DNA of 64,000 nt from Arbacia lixula (GCA_963669155.1 OZ022594.1:18465585-18529584); one strand, 5' to 3'. Counted from the stretch's first letter, positions 9,719-20,078 are shown. Notes: generated by a model not told the origin, from the sequence alone. Numbers and translations are program-made.

Positions 9719-10951
9719 GTTGATCGAAACTTGGACAAAAATTTTGCTATGCAATATCTGCAGAACTTGCCTTTGAAGACCTTATATGCAGCACAATATA
9801 AGATGAATGTCTTGTTCTTCTCGTGCAAGCAATGATGAGCATGATGCTGTATGCATTGCCTACATGTGCATGTACATTACTGCACTGTTAAAGCATATGT
9901 TGTCACTAGCTTTTGTACGTAAAATTCACATAGCATGTACATAGGTAGAGAGGTTCTTAGTAAGGTTTCATGAATAACAATTTAGTAGTGTGCTCTATAG
10001 TAGGCAGTTTGGCATGTCAGCTTCCAATGCAGCCTTTGTTTCACAGAATTCATTTTTCATTATGTAACTTTTCTATTCATCCGTGCACTACCGGTGAATA
10101 ATGAATGAAGATGTGGCTTATGATATTGCAAAAAATGTTCCTGGGGAATGAAGCATATTCTTTTCACCTTATCGCCTGATGTTACAAATAGGTTAGGAAT
10201 GTCACTGCATGTTTCTCTCAGCTGCACCTTTGTGATTATTCTGCTTGCCAGCTGTATAATTGGTAGGTAGGCACTTTATCCACTCACTAAGACCTTGCTT
10301 GCTGCTACGTTAGAAAGGTTTGGAGGACTTGTCAGCTTCATGTTTGGTAACTAGGCCTTTTAAGAGTTCATTACTTAAGGCCTAGTTTGCTACTTACTTA
10401 GTAAGGTTTCATGAATATGGCCCCAGGATGCAGAGAGGAAAGGTGCATCAAAGCTGTATGCAGACTCTAAGAGAGGTTCCAAACAATCTGATGCGGTGCC
10501 AGGAGATGAAGGTTTGGGGAGAAGAGAAGTGACAAGCAAAATGGACACACCATTTCTACCAAAACCATACACAGTGGTATCCAGAGAGGGCAACAAGATG
10601 ACCATACACTCGCAAGAAGGAGTGATGTATGACAGAAACACATCACACGTACAGAAGTACTACCGTTAAGGTATTCCACCTGACACAGGAGTACTACAGC
10701 CTCAAGCTGAGTCAACAGGTGCCCAGGTTCCATGCTCCTACGATGGCAGCGCTAATGATGATGGAGGCGCTAAGATGATAACACCGCAGTCTGGTGAAAA
10801 GACTACTAGCGATCAGAGCCAAAACGAGTCGACTAAGCACCAGATGGGAATTCCACAGACGGTACCATCACCGATCCATACATCACCTGGGAACTGACCG
10901 AGACGCAAACCTCGCAAGACTAAGCGATTTTCTGATTATTTGTTAGAATGA

Positions 10952-11902
10952 TGTGCATCGTTATGATAATTCAGCAGAAATAACCATCTAGTTTGTGACA
11001 TGTTAAGCAGAAAAGCGACGCAAAATTTGTTCAGTCATTTTAAGTGTTTTATAATTAACATGTTTCACAAAGAGTTCAAGTGCTAGATTCAGTGGATAGT
11101 TTAGTACGTAGGGTGTATGCCTGTACGTTGCCCTATATTCAATGGAAAATATTAAGGGTGCATGCCTTATTGTGCTTTGAGCGAAAAGATCGAGAAATGC
11201 AAGGAGAAATGCAGAGCGATGCGCGGGCTGACTGAAGAGAGGACAATTATGCCAAATTAAGATGAGAACTCTTATATATCTCATGACAGATCTGATCAAC
11301 ATTAATTTCAGAGACAAAATATGCACAATTAAGATGAGAACTCTTAAAATATCTCATGACAGATCTGACCTACTTTCAACCATACATGTAGATGGTTGAG
11401 AACTCTAATGCATGTGTATAATGAAAACCCAAGTCAAACAACTCCATGTAGTTCATAAATATAGTTGAAGCAGCTTGATGCATGTGTATCAGTCAGTTAT
11501 ATGAAGTGATTTGATCATACAATGCATATTGAATATGTCTAGTGCATGAAAACTCACTTCCTAATGAGAATGATAAATTAACAAGATCTGAATTGAGGTT
11601 AAGTTTTTGAAGAAACAATGTGTTTGTTGTTAAAGTCAAAGTTGGATACTTTAAAGTCAAGAAGTGCAGGAGTCATTTATCTGAACGCAATATTTGAATT
11701 TAAGAAAGTGATTGATCAGGTCATTCATTTTGGAAATACAGAGCTGAAATGCAGTTGGATGGTCAGAAAATTAAAATGATACAATATATAAGTGTGATCG
11801 ATGGAAAGTTGTATTGATGCAAATTGTTTCAAAAGTCATTGCATGCTGAAAACAGGTTTAAAATCAAGGTTCATGTTCTTTCAATTATAATAATTGTGCA
11901 AT
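10952..11902. other. Non-coding DNA after the gypsy element, with a 72-bp tandem duplication
   Basis: No gene is seen. AATTAAGATGAGAACTCTTA followed by ATCTCATGACAGATCTGA occurs twice, at about 11255 and 11327, giving a 72-bp period. The 3' LTR of the gypsy element should lie here, but no copy of the 5' side was recognised. Confidence 0.5.
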
Positions 11903-11957
11903 TATTCCTGCTGAGTTTCATGACTTTTGCAAATGAGACACCCTGCCTTTAAGGCAA
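11903..11957 (+). repeat. Dispersed repeat end, family also at 18430, 35712 and 58470
   Basis: The motif TTCCTGCTGAGTTTCATGAC followed by TTTTGCAAATGAGACACCCTG recurs in the window. Copies lie at about 18560-18617 (plus), 35815-35872 (plus) and 58470-58530 (minus). The 18430 and 35712 copies share about 160-190 bp; this one shares only the end. Confidence 0.6.
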
Positions 11958-12065
11958 CCATAGACCAAACTTAAATGTGAAATAGCACAGCTCTTGATGA
12001 GGAGGACACACCCAATATATTTGATATCCTTCTTCCTGTTCCTGTATCTACAACAGAATAGTTAC

Positions 12066-12139
12066 CATGCATGCTCCAATGAACGTCCTCGTCACACGCT
12101 GCAGCTAGGAACAGTACTCCACCCAACTTGAGTCTGGCC
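12066..12139 (-). CDS. Candidate second exon of an unrecognised minus-strand gene
   Basis: On the minus strand a polypyrimidine tract and acceptor (TTTCATTTTCTTCATTCAG) precede a 74-base segment. It ends at a possible donor, CATG|GTAACT. In one frame it is open and protein-like, with a hydrophobic stretch (LKLGGVLFLAAAC) followed by DEDVHWSMH. If the donor is not used the frame stays open to a TAA about 33 codons further on. The acceptor phase matches the donor at 15253, so the two could form the start of a gene with a signal-peptide-like N-terminus reading leftward. I recognise no family. A 58-codon open frame can arise by chance, so confidence is low. Confidence 0.25.
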
Positions 12140-14311
12140 CTGAATGAAGAAAATGAAATTGCAGAGTGTTAAATCATTCATAAGAAGATAAACACTACCT
12201 GTAGATCAGCACTAGCAGCCAGTTGTAAACATAACTATCATCAAGTATGGAATGTAAGATCAACTTTGTCATCGCTCTTTAAAGAGCTTCATAATGAAAT
12301 AATTATTTATGTTTTGTAAACTTTATGTGTGTTTATGTGGGTTTGTTTGTCTGCGTTTGTGAGCGCATGTGACAAAATCACACAAAAGAATTCTTTAGTA
12401 CAGGGATAAACAATTCATATTGGCTATAATTTTACATCACATCAGTTAAACTGACAATTTGTTTTCCCATTTGAGGAGAATTATGATTTATATACCATCC
12501 CACCCTCCGTTGAAAAATTGATCAAATCCCGGGATTAAGGTATAGAGGGTTCCCACAAGCAGCCATATATTGTGGGACAAACAATAAAAACCTGTGCATT
12601 AGACTAGTCATTGTTTTCTTGATTGCTATTGTATTGTCCTAAATCATGACATCAAGAAACCTCAATTGTAATGACCTGAGATGAAGGGGGGGGGGGGGGG
12701 GGGGGGTGGTTGTCTGTCCTGAGATAGAAGGTTGGAATATGAGAGTTCACCTGAGATAGGGGGGGGGGGAGTACATAGAGCAGTGTTCCAGATTTAGCAG
12801 GGGTCTCCAAGGCAGGGAAAGCCTGCAAAAGGGGGTGTAGCTGAAGCATCGTTGAGTTTGAATTGGTCGTTGGTTTTATTGTTCCAATTATGCTCCAATT
12901 GCTCCATAAAAACTGTACAGAGGAGATATAAATGAACAAATCATGAATCAACTACTCATGATCACTGCTCAGAAATCAAGTGACTCATGACTAATGTGCA
13001 CTTAACATGCTACAATTAATCTGTGTTAACCCTTTCATAATGACACATACATACCCATGGATATAATGTCAGACTTCTGAATAACACCTTGATTTTGTTT
13101 CCGTATAATATGCTTACATCTTGATTCCTTTCATAATTACCTCATGACATGTATCTTATAACCTAAACTTGGATTATTCATGAAAATTAACAGTTCCAAA
13201 TACGTATTAACTTTCTCAAGAAACACAATCAAGTGACACGTCTTTGTCCACCAACTCAAGCAAGGTAAATCATTAAACATCTCACGCATGCATTTCACTC
13301 GTGTGTCACATTTAACATTACATAATGACTGATGATGTGTGTAGTTCTGTGTACCAACATTATCTTCGCCACATACATGCATTGACGTAGTATCATAACT
13401 GTGTAATGTACACACAGACTGGTGTGCTAATCAAACATATCAAATCATGAATAATTTCACCCATACAACATTTACAACATCAATGACAATGTGCATGTCT
13501 TAACATACCTCCTTTCTGCCTTCTCATGAGCGTAGAATGTACATGTACATAATTGTGAAGGATGTCTTCAAATAACCAGTTTTCATACGCTGAAAGTCAA
13601 ATGTGGTGCCATTCCTTCGTAGCACAAATTAGCAGCCTCTAGATGGCGCTAGAATAATTTTGATCTACATCAGTGATCGAAACAAACTGAATTTATATCG
13701 CTTTACAAACAACATTTATATCGATTGCTGTGATGTTTATATCAATTATTATAATATTTAAATCAATCACTGCACTGTAACAGGGGGGTTCAGCAATTTT
13801 GGCAGATCTGAGATAGGGGGTGCTTTTAAAGGGAGGAAACGAGCATAGGCATAACACTGAGTGTGTGTGTGTGTGTGGGGGGGGGGGGTGGGGGGGGTAT
13901 ACCATCCAACAAAGTAACTTATACAGCATATTCTGCACAAATTATACAAATTGGAAGAGTTGAAGTTTTGTTGCAAGATCTTCAACAATTCTATAATGAT
14001 AACAATAATACTGTTCTTATATAACATATCATTTTAAAGTTGCGTTCAACTCTCTACATGCTTTATATATGTATTTATCAAGAATATCCCACCCATTACT
14101 CTTCAAATTTGACTTGCACATCAAATGTGAAGCGGGAAAGGCAGTTTGGATGTACATTTATACAATATGATTTCAAATTAGTTCATTTATTTTCCTTATT
14201 TCTAATTAAATAAAATCCTTCTCACGAGCCCCACGTCGAAGGCGTACTTAGGGCTGAAGGCGTGGAGTTCCTCGTAGGCCTACCTCCTGGCCTCAGTCAT
14301 AGACGGGAATA
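12140..14311. other. Non-coding stretch with long G runs
   Basis: No gene is seen. It includes a 21-G run at 12686-12706, a shorter G run near 12762 and a (GT)n-(G)n tract around 13860-13890. Confidence 0.5.
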
Positions 14312-14610
14312 ACCGTCTCATTCGGGGCATTCTTTAATGGAAATGACAATTTGGACATCCCCCGAATAGGGCGTTCAGAGGAGCCAGATGCAATCTCAGC
14401 AGATCCAACGTCCTACAAACTTACAAAGACTGATTTTTAGGTCTAACCTCCTCATTTATCTGTACGTGTACATACAACCCTAGACCGAAAAATCAGTCTC
14501 TATAGGACGTTGGATCCGCTGAGATTGCATCTGGCTCCTCTGAACGCCCTATCTTCTCGGGTATGTCCAAAATATTGCGATTAAAGAATGCCCCGAATGA
14601 GACGTTATAT
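14312..14610. repeat. Long inverted repeat able to form a ~130-bp hairpin
   Basis: Arms 14312-14445 and 14481-14610 are inverted copies around a spacer of about 35 bases. Matching blocks in order are GTCTCATTCGGGGCATTCTT, then TTTGGACAT, GGCGTTCAGAGGAGCCAGAT, GCAATCTCAGC, GATCCAACGTCCTA and GACTGATTTTT. Small indels separate the arms, so they have diverged. It may be a foldback transposon. No clear target duplication was found. Confidence 0.8.
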
Positions 14611-14949
14611 TCCGGCCTGTCTAATACAACCCTTTTTCAATTTTGAGATAATTTCACAATCTGCATACACACGTTTTCATTGCCCTGGGGTACAACTGAA
14701 CCTACTCAAAAACGAGTGCATGGGCCTGAAATGAGGTTCGTTTACCTCAGTCACAAACACAGCTATAGGGAGCTATTAAATTGCAAAACAAACATGCATC
14801 TAAATGCGCGGAAATGCTTAGCCTAAACACAAGGACATGACCGCAGGCTGGTTGCCTCCAGTGATTGATATTCCAGAAAATCAGTTTCTTTCAGTCAATA
14901 TTTCTCGAAACTTCTATTTTTTAGCCCAATCCATGCAATGAATTAGGCA

Positions 14950-15360
14950 ATATTTACATGTACTCAGCTCAGGTCTCAGTCTGCCTCAGTGTTGTTACTG
15001 TCAGTAGTCGACTAGCGGCTAGCCCCGGCTCCCGGCCGCGTGAGCGGGCTGGTCGCAGTGTAAACAGCAGTAGTGGCAGAACTGGCTGGAATTTAAATGT
15101 TCAACTACCTAGATCACACTTGTCCCGGCCCGAGGCATACATGTAAAGTCTAGGGGGAAATGATGTCTTGATGAACCTTATTTCTAGTCATGTGGCTTAA
15201 CTAGCATGGCAAATTTGTAAAATTTCATTCAATATGTGTAGACTTTACTCACCGTCCCTCCACCGTCGCGCCTGGCATACTCGATCGGCGACCCTGGCTG
15301 GCCTGTACGGCGTGCTGCGTGGAACAGATGCAGAGCGGAGCGGCTAGCGGCATGTCATGG
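14950..15360. promoter_or_regulatory. GC/CpG-rich island, possible promoter region
   Basis: Against AT-rich surroundings this segment is rich in GC and CpG (CGACTAGCGGCTAGCCCCGG, then CCGGCCGCGTGAGCGGG; and at 15260-15345 many CG steps). On the minus strand it holds a candidate first coding exon with a strong donor (15253). On the plus strand an open frame from 14958 meets a GTGAGC donor-like site at 15040 in a phase compatible with the exon at 18729. It could be a divergent promoter, but no TATA or initiator element decides this. Confidence 0.3.
15253..15278 (-). CDS. Candidate first coding exon of a minus-strand gene
   Basis: On the minus strand an ATG (15276-15278) is followed by 26 bases (MPGATVEG plus two bases) to a near-consensus donor, GACG|GTGAGTAAAG, with the GT at 15252-15251. 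The donor phase fits the acceptor at 12139. The surrounding island is CpG-rich, as expected of a promoter and first exon. The peptide is too short to identify. It is supported only by splice-site quality, phase and base composition. Confidence 0.25.
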
Positions 15361-15665
15361 ATCGAAATCCGAATTTGTTGACACTACGCTTGTGATCAAA
15401 ATTCACCCTTCAACTTCGTAGAAGAATAACATAACTTACACAGAAATAAAGCATAATTCAACTTGGCATGATCCTTGGTATTGATTTCATTGATACGGCA
15501 CGTTGGAAGTCAAATACAGCTTTTATTAATATTAGCATACTGCATATGTTACCGTCGTCCGAAAATCGTTGTTCGAGATTATACACGTACACGCGCGAGC
15601 AGCACCGATTCATGAATATTCATATTGTGGGCGGTACCACCATTGCCACATTTGCATATACAACC

Positions 15666-16215
15666 CATTATTTATATATAATGGTTTTGCGCTCGCCATT
15701 ATATATAAATAAAATGGCAATGTATGAGACGCCGTGTTTCTTTATTTATAAATAATGAAACGCAATTTGTCATTATTTATAAATAATGGAGTATGAATTG
15801 TTATTATTTATAAATAACGAAACTGTGAGATGTCATTATTTCTAAATAATGAAGTAAGAATTGTCATTATATATAAATAATGTGAATGTGAAATGTCATT
15901 ATATATAAATAATGAAGTATGAATTGTCATTATAAATAAATAATAGAAGTGTGAATTGTCATTATTTATAAATAATGAAGTATGAATTGTCATTATATAT
16001 AAATAATAAAAGTAAGAATTGCCATTATTTATAAATAATGATGTATGAATTGTCATTATTTATAAATAATGGAGATGTGAACTGTCATTGTTTATAAATA
16101 ATGAAGTATGAATTGTCATTATTTATAAAGAACAAAAAGTTGGAGACGAATTATTTGCAAATAAAAATGTATATTCACTTGCATTATATGTAAATAATGA
16201 TGATTATTAGTTAAA
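15666..16215. repeat. Higher-order tandem array of 18-bp palindromes, 63-bp dimer period
   Basis: About 16 copies of a near-perfect palindrome, CATTATTTATAAATAATG, are separated by about 13-base spacers. The starts of twelve consecutive copies are 15771, 15802, 15834, 15865, 15897, 15928, 15960, 15991, 16023, 16054, 16086 and 16117. The steps alternate strictly 31, 32, 31, 32. Two spacer types, AAGTATGAATTG-like and GTGAAATG/GTGAGATG-like, tend to alternate, so the true unit is a 63-bp dimer. Looser copies extend to 15666 on the left and about 16182-16215 on the right. Some palindromes carry compensating changes (TATATA centres). This is a satellite-type array, not coding. Confidence 0.9.
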
Positions 16216-16318
16216 TAATGATTATATAACATATAATTTGGCTATATAATTGATGGACACAGCGCGCTTCATAAGAGCCAACATAAATATTTAGGTGAAT
16301 TTTGAGGGAAAGAGGAGT

Positions 16319-16319
<1 letters not shown>

Positions 16320-16358
<39 letters not shown>
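16320..16358. repeat. (GA)n microsatellite
   Basis: An uninterrupted GAGA tract of about 38 bases follows GTGAGTGAGA. Confidence 0.9.
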
Positions 16359-16361
<3 letters not shown>

Positions 16362-17283
16362 TCCTGGCCACCTTGACCCCTGACCCCTGGGAGGAGGAAT
16401 TCCCCTGAACCTAGCCACTCAGCACAAAGCATGCTGGGCTTGTTGATCATAGCTGGTTAGTCTGGCTTCAAGGAAGGGCCAGCAATACTTTACTTTACCA
16501 CCACTCGCAATCATTCCAGTTCGAATCCAATTTCCATATGTAACCTGGCATACAGACATTTTTAATCTAAATTACAATATTCAATAACCTGGTCCCTGCT
16601 TTGACTAAAGGAAGTAAGTGACAAATCACTGAAGTTTGAGTCGTTGATGGTTTTACATTGTACCCATGTTGTACATAGGTTGTACATAGATTTTGACGTG
16701 AGACATTCAATCTAACATGTTGTGGTACTGCAAGGAAGAAAATGCACATGACTTACACATTTTGCCCATTTACAAGAATAGTTAACTTTGTTACTTGCTT
16801 CATTTTTTGTCAAAGTAGGGCAGTACTGTTTATGGGAACTTGGGAAGTCTTTGATATTCAGACTTATTGACAAAAATGATGCAGGCATGTCAGTTTTCAA
16901 TCCGTAGCCTAAATTCAGGCTCTGCTGCATTTTATTTCAACAAGTCATCAGACTGCTTGCATGGGAGCCAAGTTCCATTTATTTGTTTCTTGACTTGTGA
17001 TGGATCAAAGCCAAAAGATGTGTTACCTTATTTAGATTTAGGACAAGAATTGTGTTCCATCAATGTTCTTTATTGTATAACCAACCCCCTAAGGCATGTA
17101 GCTCCGTGCTACTGCTAGGTCTGAGTATCATTAGCTGGGTTTCGGTACTGAAGTGTCGAGTGAAATTATCAATGGGAAAAAACAGAGGAAGGAAAGTGGC
17201 TATTGGCATATAGGCGAGTCACTATGCTGTCTCAAATCTTCCTCATTAACATCAACAAACATAATGAGCTCCTAAAACAACAT
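16359..17283. other. Non-coding stretch
   Basis: No gene or repeat is recognised. Short open frames on both strands show no family motif. Confidence 0.45.
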
Positions 17284-17770
17284 GCAGCGTGTCCACACGC
17301 TAACAATTCATTGTATAGATATACAATGTATCTGCGTGTGGACGCTGACTAACCATATATGTTGAATAACAAAACGTGTACCGGTATAACGAAACATGGG
17401 TCCGGGCATCGTTTCGAACTAGAATGGTATAAAGAATCATGGTGCACCGTGTGTGTGGACATGACTAACAATACGTTGTATAAGTAGGTGGAGCTTAGTG
17501 TCGCGCGAAAGACCCAATCAACTCAAAGTACTGCATGCTCACCAACGACAGGCAGGACCCTATTCGAAATATGACGTTTCTTTATTGAGTATCGGTATAG
17601 ATATTTATGTATATGGTCTTAATAGCTATACGGTGATTCTTTATTAAGTTTCGGGCTATTTTTTTTTTGCATGTGGACACCCTGTTCACTATATGACGAT
17701 TCTATCATATGACGTATAGCTTTACCGTTTCAGTATAATCTATATGATTAATTTTTTGCGTGTGAACATA
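17284..17770. mobile_element. Non-autonomous element with GTGTCCACA-type ends
   Basis: The left end is CAGCGTGTCCACACGC and the right end is an imperfect inverse, GCGTGTGAACAT. An internal GCATGTGGACACCCTG near 17680 suggests a compound structure. The middle (ACGAAACATGGGTCCGGGCA, then GGTATAAAGAATCATG, then GTGTGTGTGGACATGA) matches a second copy at 33913-34237 almost base for base. A shorter relative lies at 35604-35711. There is no coding capacity. The superfamily is not decided. Confidence 0.65.
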
Positions 17771-18429
17771 AGGAGAGAGACCTAGGTACACTGCAAACAA
17801 AATACAAGTACAAGAGAAAGATATCTAAACCAGATTAAAGACATGATTGTTTAAACTTTAATGTGTTGATTCTGTCTTACAATGTAAACATGTTTGTGTG
17901 TTAACAACATTTAGTAAAGATACTTTGTCGATGTACGACGTTCATGTTCCTGGTACATGGAAATCAGATAAGAACTTGATATGACTACCGGTACTAAAAC
18001 TTCAAGTGACTCAGGGGATTTTTTTTTTCCTTCCTGTGTGGGCTACTTTTTAAGCCTGGTGTTGGGGGAAAAAACACCCTGGACTATATTTTACATAATA
18101 GGAAAAATAATTTTTCACTGCAGGCTTCTTTATGCATTTTGAGGGGCTAAAGTGCTCCAAGGCCTAGTGTGATATTTAAATTGAAGTTGCTTGTATCTTT
18201 AAGGTTGTCCCTTTGCAGGTCAAGAAAATAAACAAACAAAAAAACACAGAAAATGGAAGGAGAAACTGTCTCAGAACTTTCCTCCCAATAATAAAATTGG
18301 AAACTGATGTACAAAGTGAAATCATACATAGATTTTGAGGAGGTTTTGGGCTGGTTGTCCGAAACATAAAGCCTAGAGACCGGAAACTGCTGTGCGCTAT
18401 GGGAGCAATCTTGCGCTAACTAACAGTGA
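17771..18429. other. Non-coding stretch
   Basis: No gene or clear repeat is recognised here. Confidence 0.4.
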
Positions 18430-18617
18430 CAATATGATTATGAATGAAGACTATGGTTGGTGCATTTCAAATGTAAACAAGGATAGTTGTTCACTTTTCC
18501 TGACAATGTTGGTGAAGCTATGACTATGGGATTTCATATTATTATTGTGGTGTACAGTGTACTGCTGATTCCTGCTGCGTTTTATGACTTTTGCCAATGG
18601 ACACCCTGTTTTTAATC
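18430..18617 (+). repeat. Dispersed repeat, family also at 11903, 35712 and 58470
   Basis: The segment shares, in order, GTAAACAAGGATA, TTCACTTTTCCTGA, GAAGCTATGACT and TGATTCCTGC with 35712-35872. It ends, like that copy, in an ACACCCTG motif. Such a terminal motif suggests a MITE. Confidence 0.65.
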
Positions 18618-18728
18618 CTTCTTATGCCATGGCAATGTATGTACTGCCCTCGATGTCAGAGGAGCATACAGTTTCTATGATGTTAAAATCTCATGTCTTT
18701 GCTCTCTCTTTTTTTTCTTTTGCTGCAG

Positions 18729-18785
18729 AAGTGGATGAAGTTGCTGAGACAAGAAAAGATGGACCAGTAGAACCAGCTTCTCAAG
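18729..18785 (+). CDS. Candidate upstream coding exon of the HIVEP/Schnurri-like gene
   Basis: A strong acceptor (CTCTTTTTTTTCTTTTGCTGCAG across 18706-18728) precedes 57 bases that end at a good donor, CAAG|GTGGGT (GT at 18786-18787). The frame is open: two bases, then VDEVAETRKDGPVEPASQ, then one base. It therefore enters and leaves in phase 1. The main exon at 44303 also needs exactly one base from its upstream neighbour, and the joined codon would be GAT (Asp). The acidic, Pro/Ser-containing peptide suits a disordered N-terminus. The intron in between would be about 25.5 kb. The length is a multiple of three, so the exon could be skipped without a frameshift. Phase agreement has a one-in-three chance of being accidental. 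Confidence 0.45.
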
Positions 18786-19859
18786 GTGGGTGTAATAAGA
18801 TTCTCATAAGCCCCATTCATATACCATAATCATGATACTGCTGTATTACCAATGCACATCGTCGGTAAGCAAGTTTCTAGTGAGCCTCTAAAAACACTGT
18901 TCATATGCACCGAAAAGGCCGTAATATTGCGCTGTTTTGGACAGGTGGACTCTCTCCACACCCCTAGCTAGAGCAAACACTGGCGATGGTGACATGTTCT
19001 GGTAGGCCATACAAGTTCTGCGATTACCAAATCACATGGCAGAGCACGATGCATAAGCAGCAATGTTAACGGCTATTTTGCGGACTTCGTTATGAGTAAA
19101 GTATCAGCCTGGAAGATCTGGGCTAAATGTAGCTAGACCTGATTGGAGGGAAGGATTGTAAGGATAGAGAAAGTCTGCTCTAGACCAACCCGCAAACATC
19201 CCCTCAGAGACTGATAACCGACTGCTGAGGATGCCCTGATAGCTCAGGTTTGCTCTCTACAGAGGTGCATCTACACTATCCCGAAGCTGACAGAAAATAG
19301 CTACTGGAGCTTATTTCTAATCCGGGAAAATTAGCCCGAAGTTGTCCGGAGCTCCCCACATTTTCGGCTCCTCCTGCTCTATCCTTGCCTTGGTCTTGTT
19401 CTGTTTAAAAATCTTAAACTGCCCTCCTCACTTTCCGTTCTTTCTCTATTTGTTCTGCCAGATCGTCCATCACACTCTCCTGATAAATCTTGATATGACA
19501 GAGCAGTCATGTAGACACCGTCTTGATATTTTCTTCAGCTACTAATACTGTATCCACTAACTTTATAAAGCCTGCATATTGTCTGGATAATTTGATATTT
19601 TCTCTCCCGGGCAAATGTCCAAGTCTGCTGCATATTTCCATGTCCCCTTAGTGGCAGACATCAAATCATCCGGTTTACGCCTTTTACAGGGAGAAGGCAT
19701 CCCTCAACGGATACGACTTGGAAGTAGTAGAGGTTCAGTTTGAGACGGATCAAGCCAAAACCAAGCCAGGTTGAGCATAGACTGACCGGCCCTGTTTATG
19801 ATCTAAGCCAGTGGAAAGACCTGTCTGAATTGGCCTGCTTCCACCCCCCCCTCCACCCC

Positions 19860-20078
19860 GCATACATATTTTCTTTGGAGAAAATGCACATTTACGAAAA
19901 AAAATTGTTCTCAACATATGGGAGAGCACCTCGCATGTGACATCACAAAATCAAAACTTGTAAAGGTCATAACTTTCTTATACTTTGACGGATTTTCATC
20001 AAACCTTCACTAATATTTTTCTTTCATGTGTCTGCTTTTATTGACTGAAAAATAATTTCAGGGTGAACTATCCCTTTA
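19860..20078. repeat. Half of a T2/Kolobok-like TTAA element
   Basis: The right end reads GGGTGAACTATCCCTTTAA (about 20060-20079), i.e. TTAAAGGGATAG on the other strand. This is the typical end of T2-type TTAA MITEs. No matching left end was found, so this is a truncated copy and its left limit is a guess. Confidence 0.35.

Larger units (their letters stand above)
8927..10423. mobile_element. Decayed PIF/Harbinger transposon with remnants of both Harbinger genes
   Basis: The ends are perfect 27-bp inverted repeats beginning GGGCCATATTCATGAAACCT. They are flanked by a 3-bp duplication CAG (8924-8926 and 10424-10426). Second, inner copies of the TTCATGAAACCTTACT motif occur at about 9017 (direct) and 9960 (inverted). 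Inside are an N-terminal transposase fragment on plus (9240-9400) and a Myb/SANT-like protein fragment on minus (9718-9430). This is the two-gene content expected of PIF/Harbinger. The element is too short (1497 bp) to encode the catalytic part of a transposase, so it is an internally deleted copy. It interrupts the gypsy integrase, so it is younger. Confidence 0.85.
5124..10951 (+). mobile_element. Decayed Ty3/gypsy-like LTR retrotransposon, interrupted by two DNA transposons
   Basis: The element shows the order gag, zinc knuckle, protease, reverse transcriptase, RNase H, integrase, which is the Ty3/gypsy order. A candidate primer-binding site, TGGCGACGAGGATGAAC, starts at 5125. The coding region is broken by many frameshifts and stops and is not functional. 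Two later insertions split it: a piggyBac-like element at 7227-7674 inside RNase H, and a Harbinger element at 8927-10423 inside the integrase C-terminal part. On both sides of each insertion the retroelement frame resumes if one target duplication is ignored, so the gypsy copy is the oldest layer. The pol frame ends with a basic tail and TGA at 10949-10951. LTRs were not identified. Confidence 0.85.
8200..10951 (+). pseudogene. Gypsy integrase with C-terminal tail, split by a Harbinger element
   Basis: The zinc-binding N-terminal domain is scattered over frames (HEGHLGV-like at about 8240-8260, then KDVERHVKSRHGCQI at 8309). The DDE core is visible: first D in VAIDFLKF, second D in FSDNGPQF after a TGA at about 8588, and E in NDEVERQNQS. 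The HSTTGKSPAELLFG block follows (about 8820). At 8926 the frame enters the Harbinger insert; it resumes at 10427 and continues with FLPKPYTVVSREGNKM to a TAA at 10667-10669. The same frame then stays open past that stop to a basic tail (KPRKTKRFSDYLLE) and TGA at 10949-10951. The stops inside look like later point mutations. Confidence 0.8.

Noticed and set aside
15666-16215. CRISPR-like array (palindromic repeats with short spacers)
   Set aside because: The host is an animal, the spacers are about 13 bases and are themselves repeated in alternation, and no cas genes are near. It is a satellite-type tandem repeat.
16452-16535. tRNA or tRNA-derived SINE (TAGCTGGTTAGTCTGG and CAGTTCGAATCC)
   Set aside because: The A-box and B-box-like motifs are too far apart for a tRNA, no cloverleaf can be drawn and no second copy is in the window.
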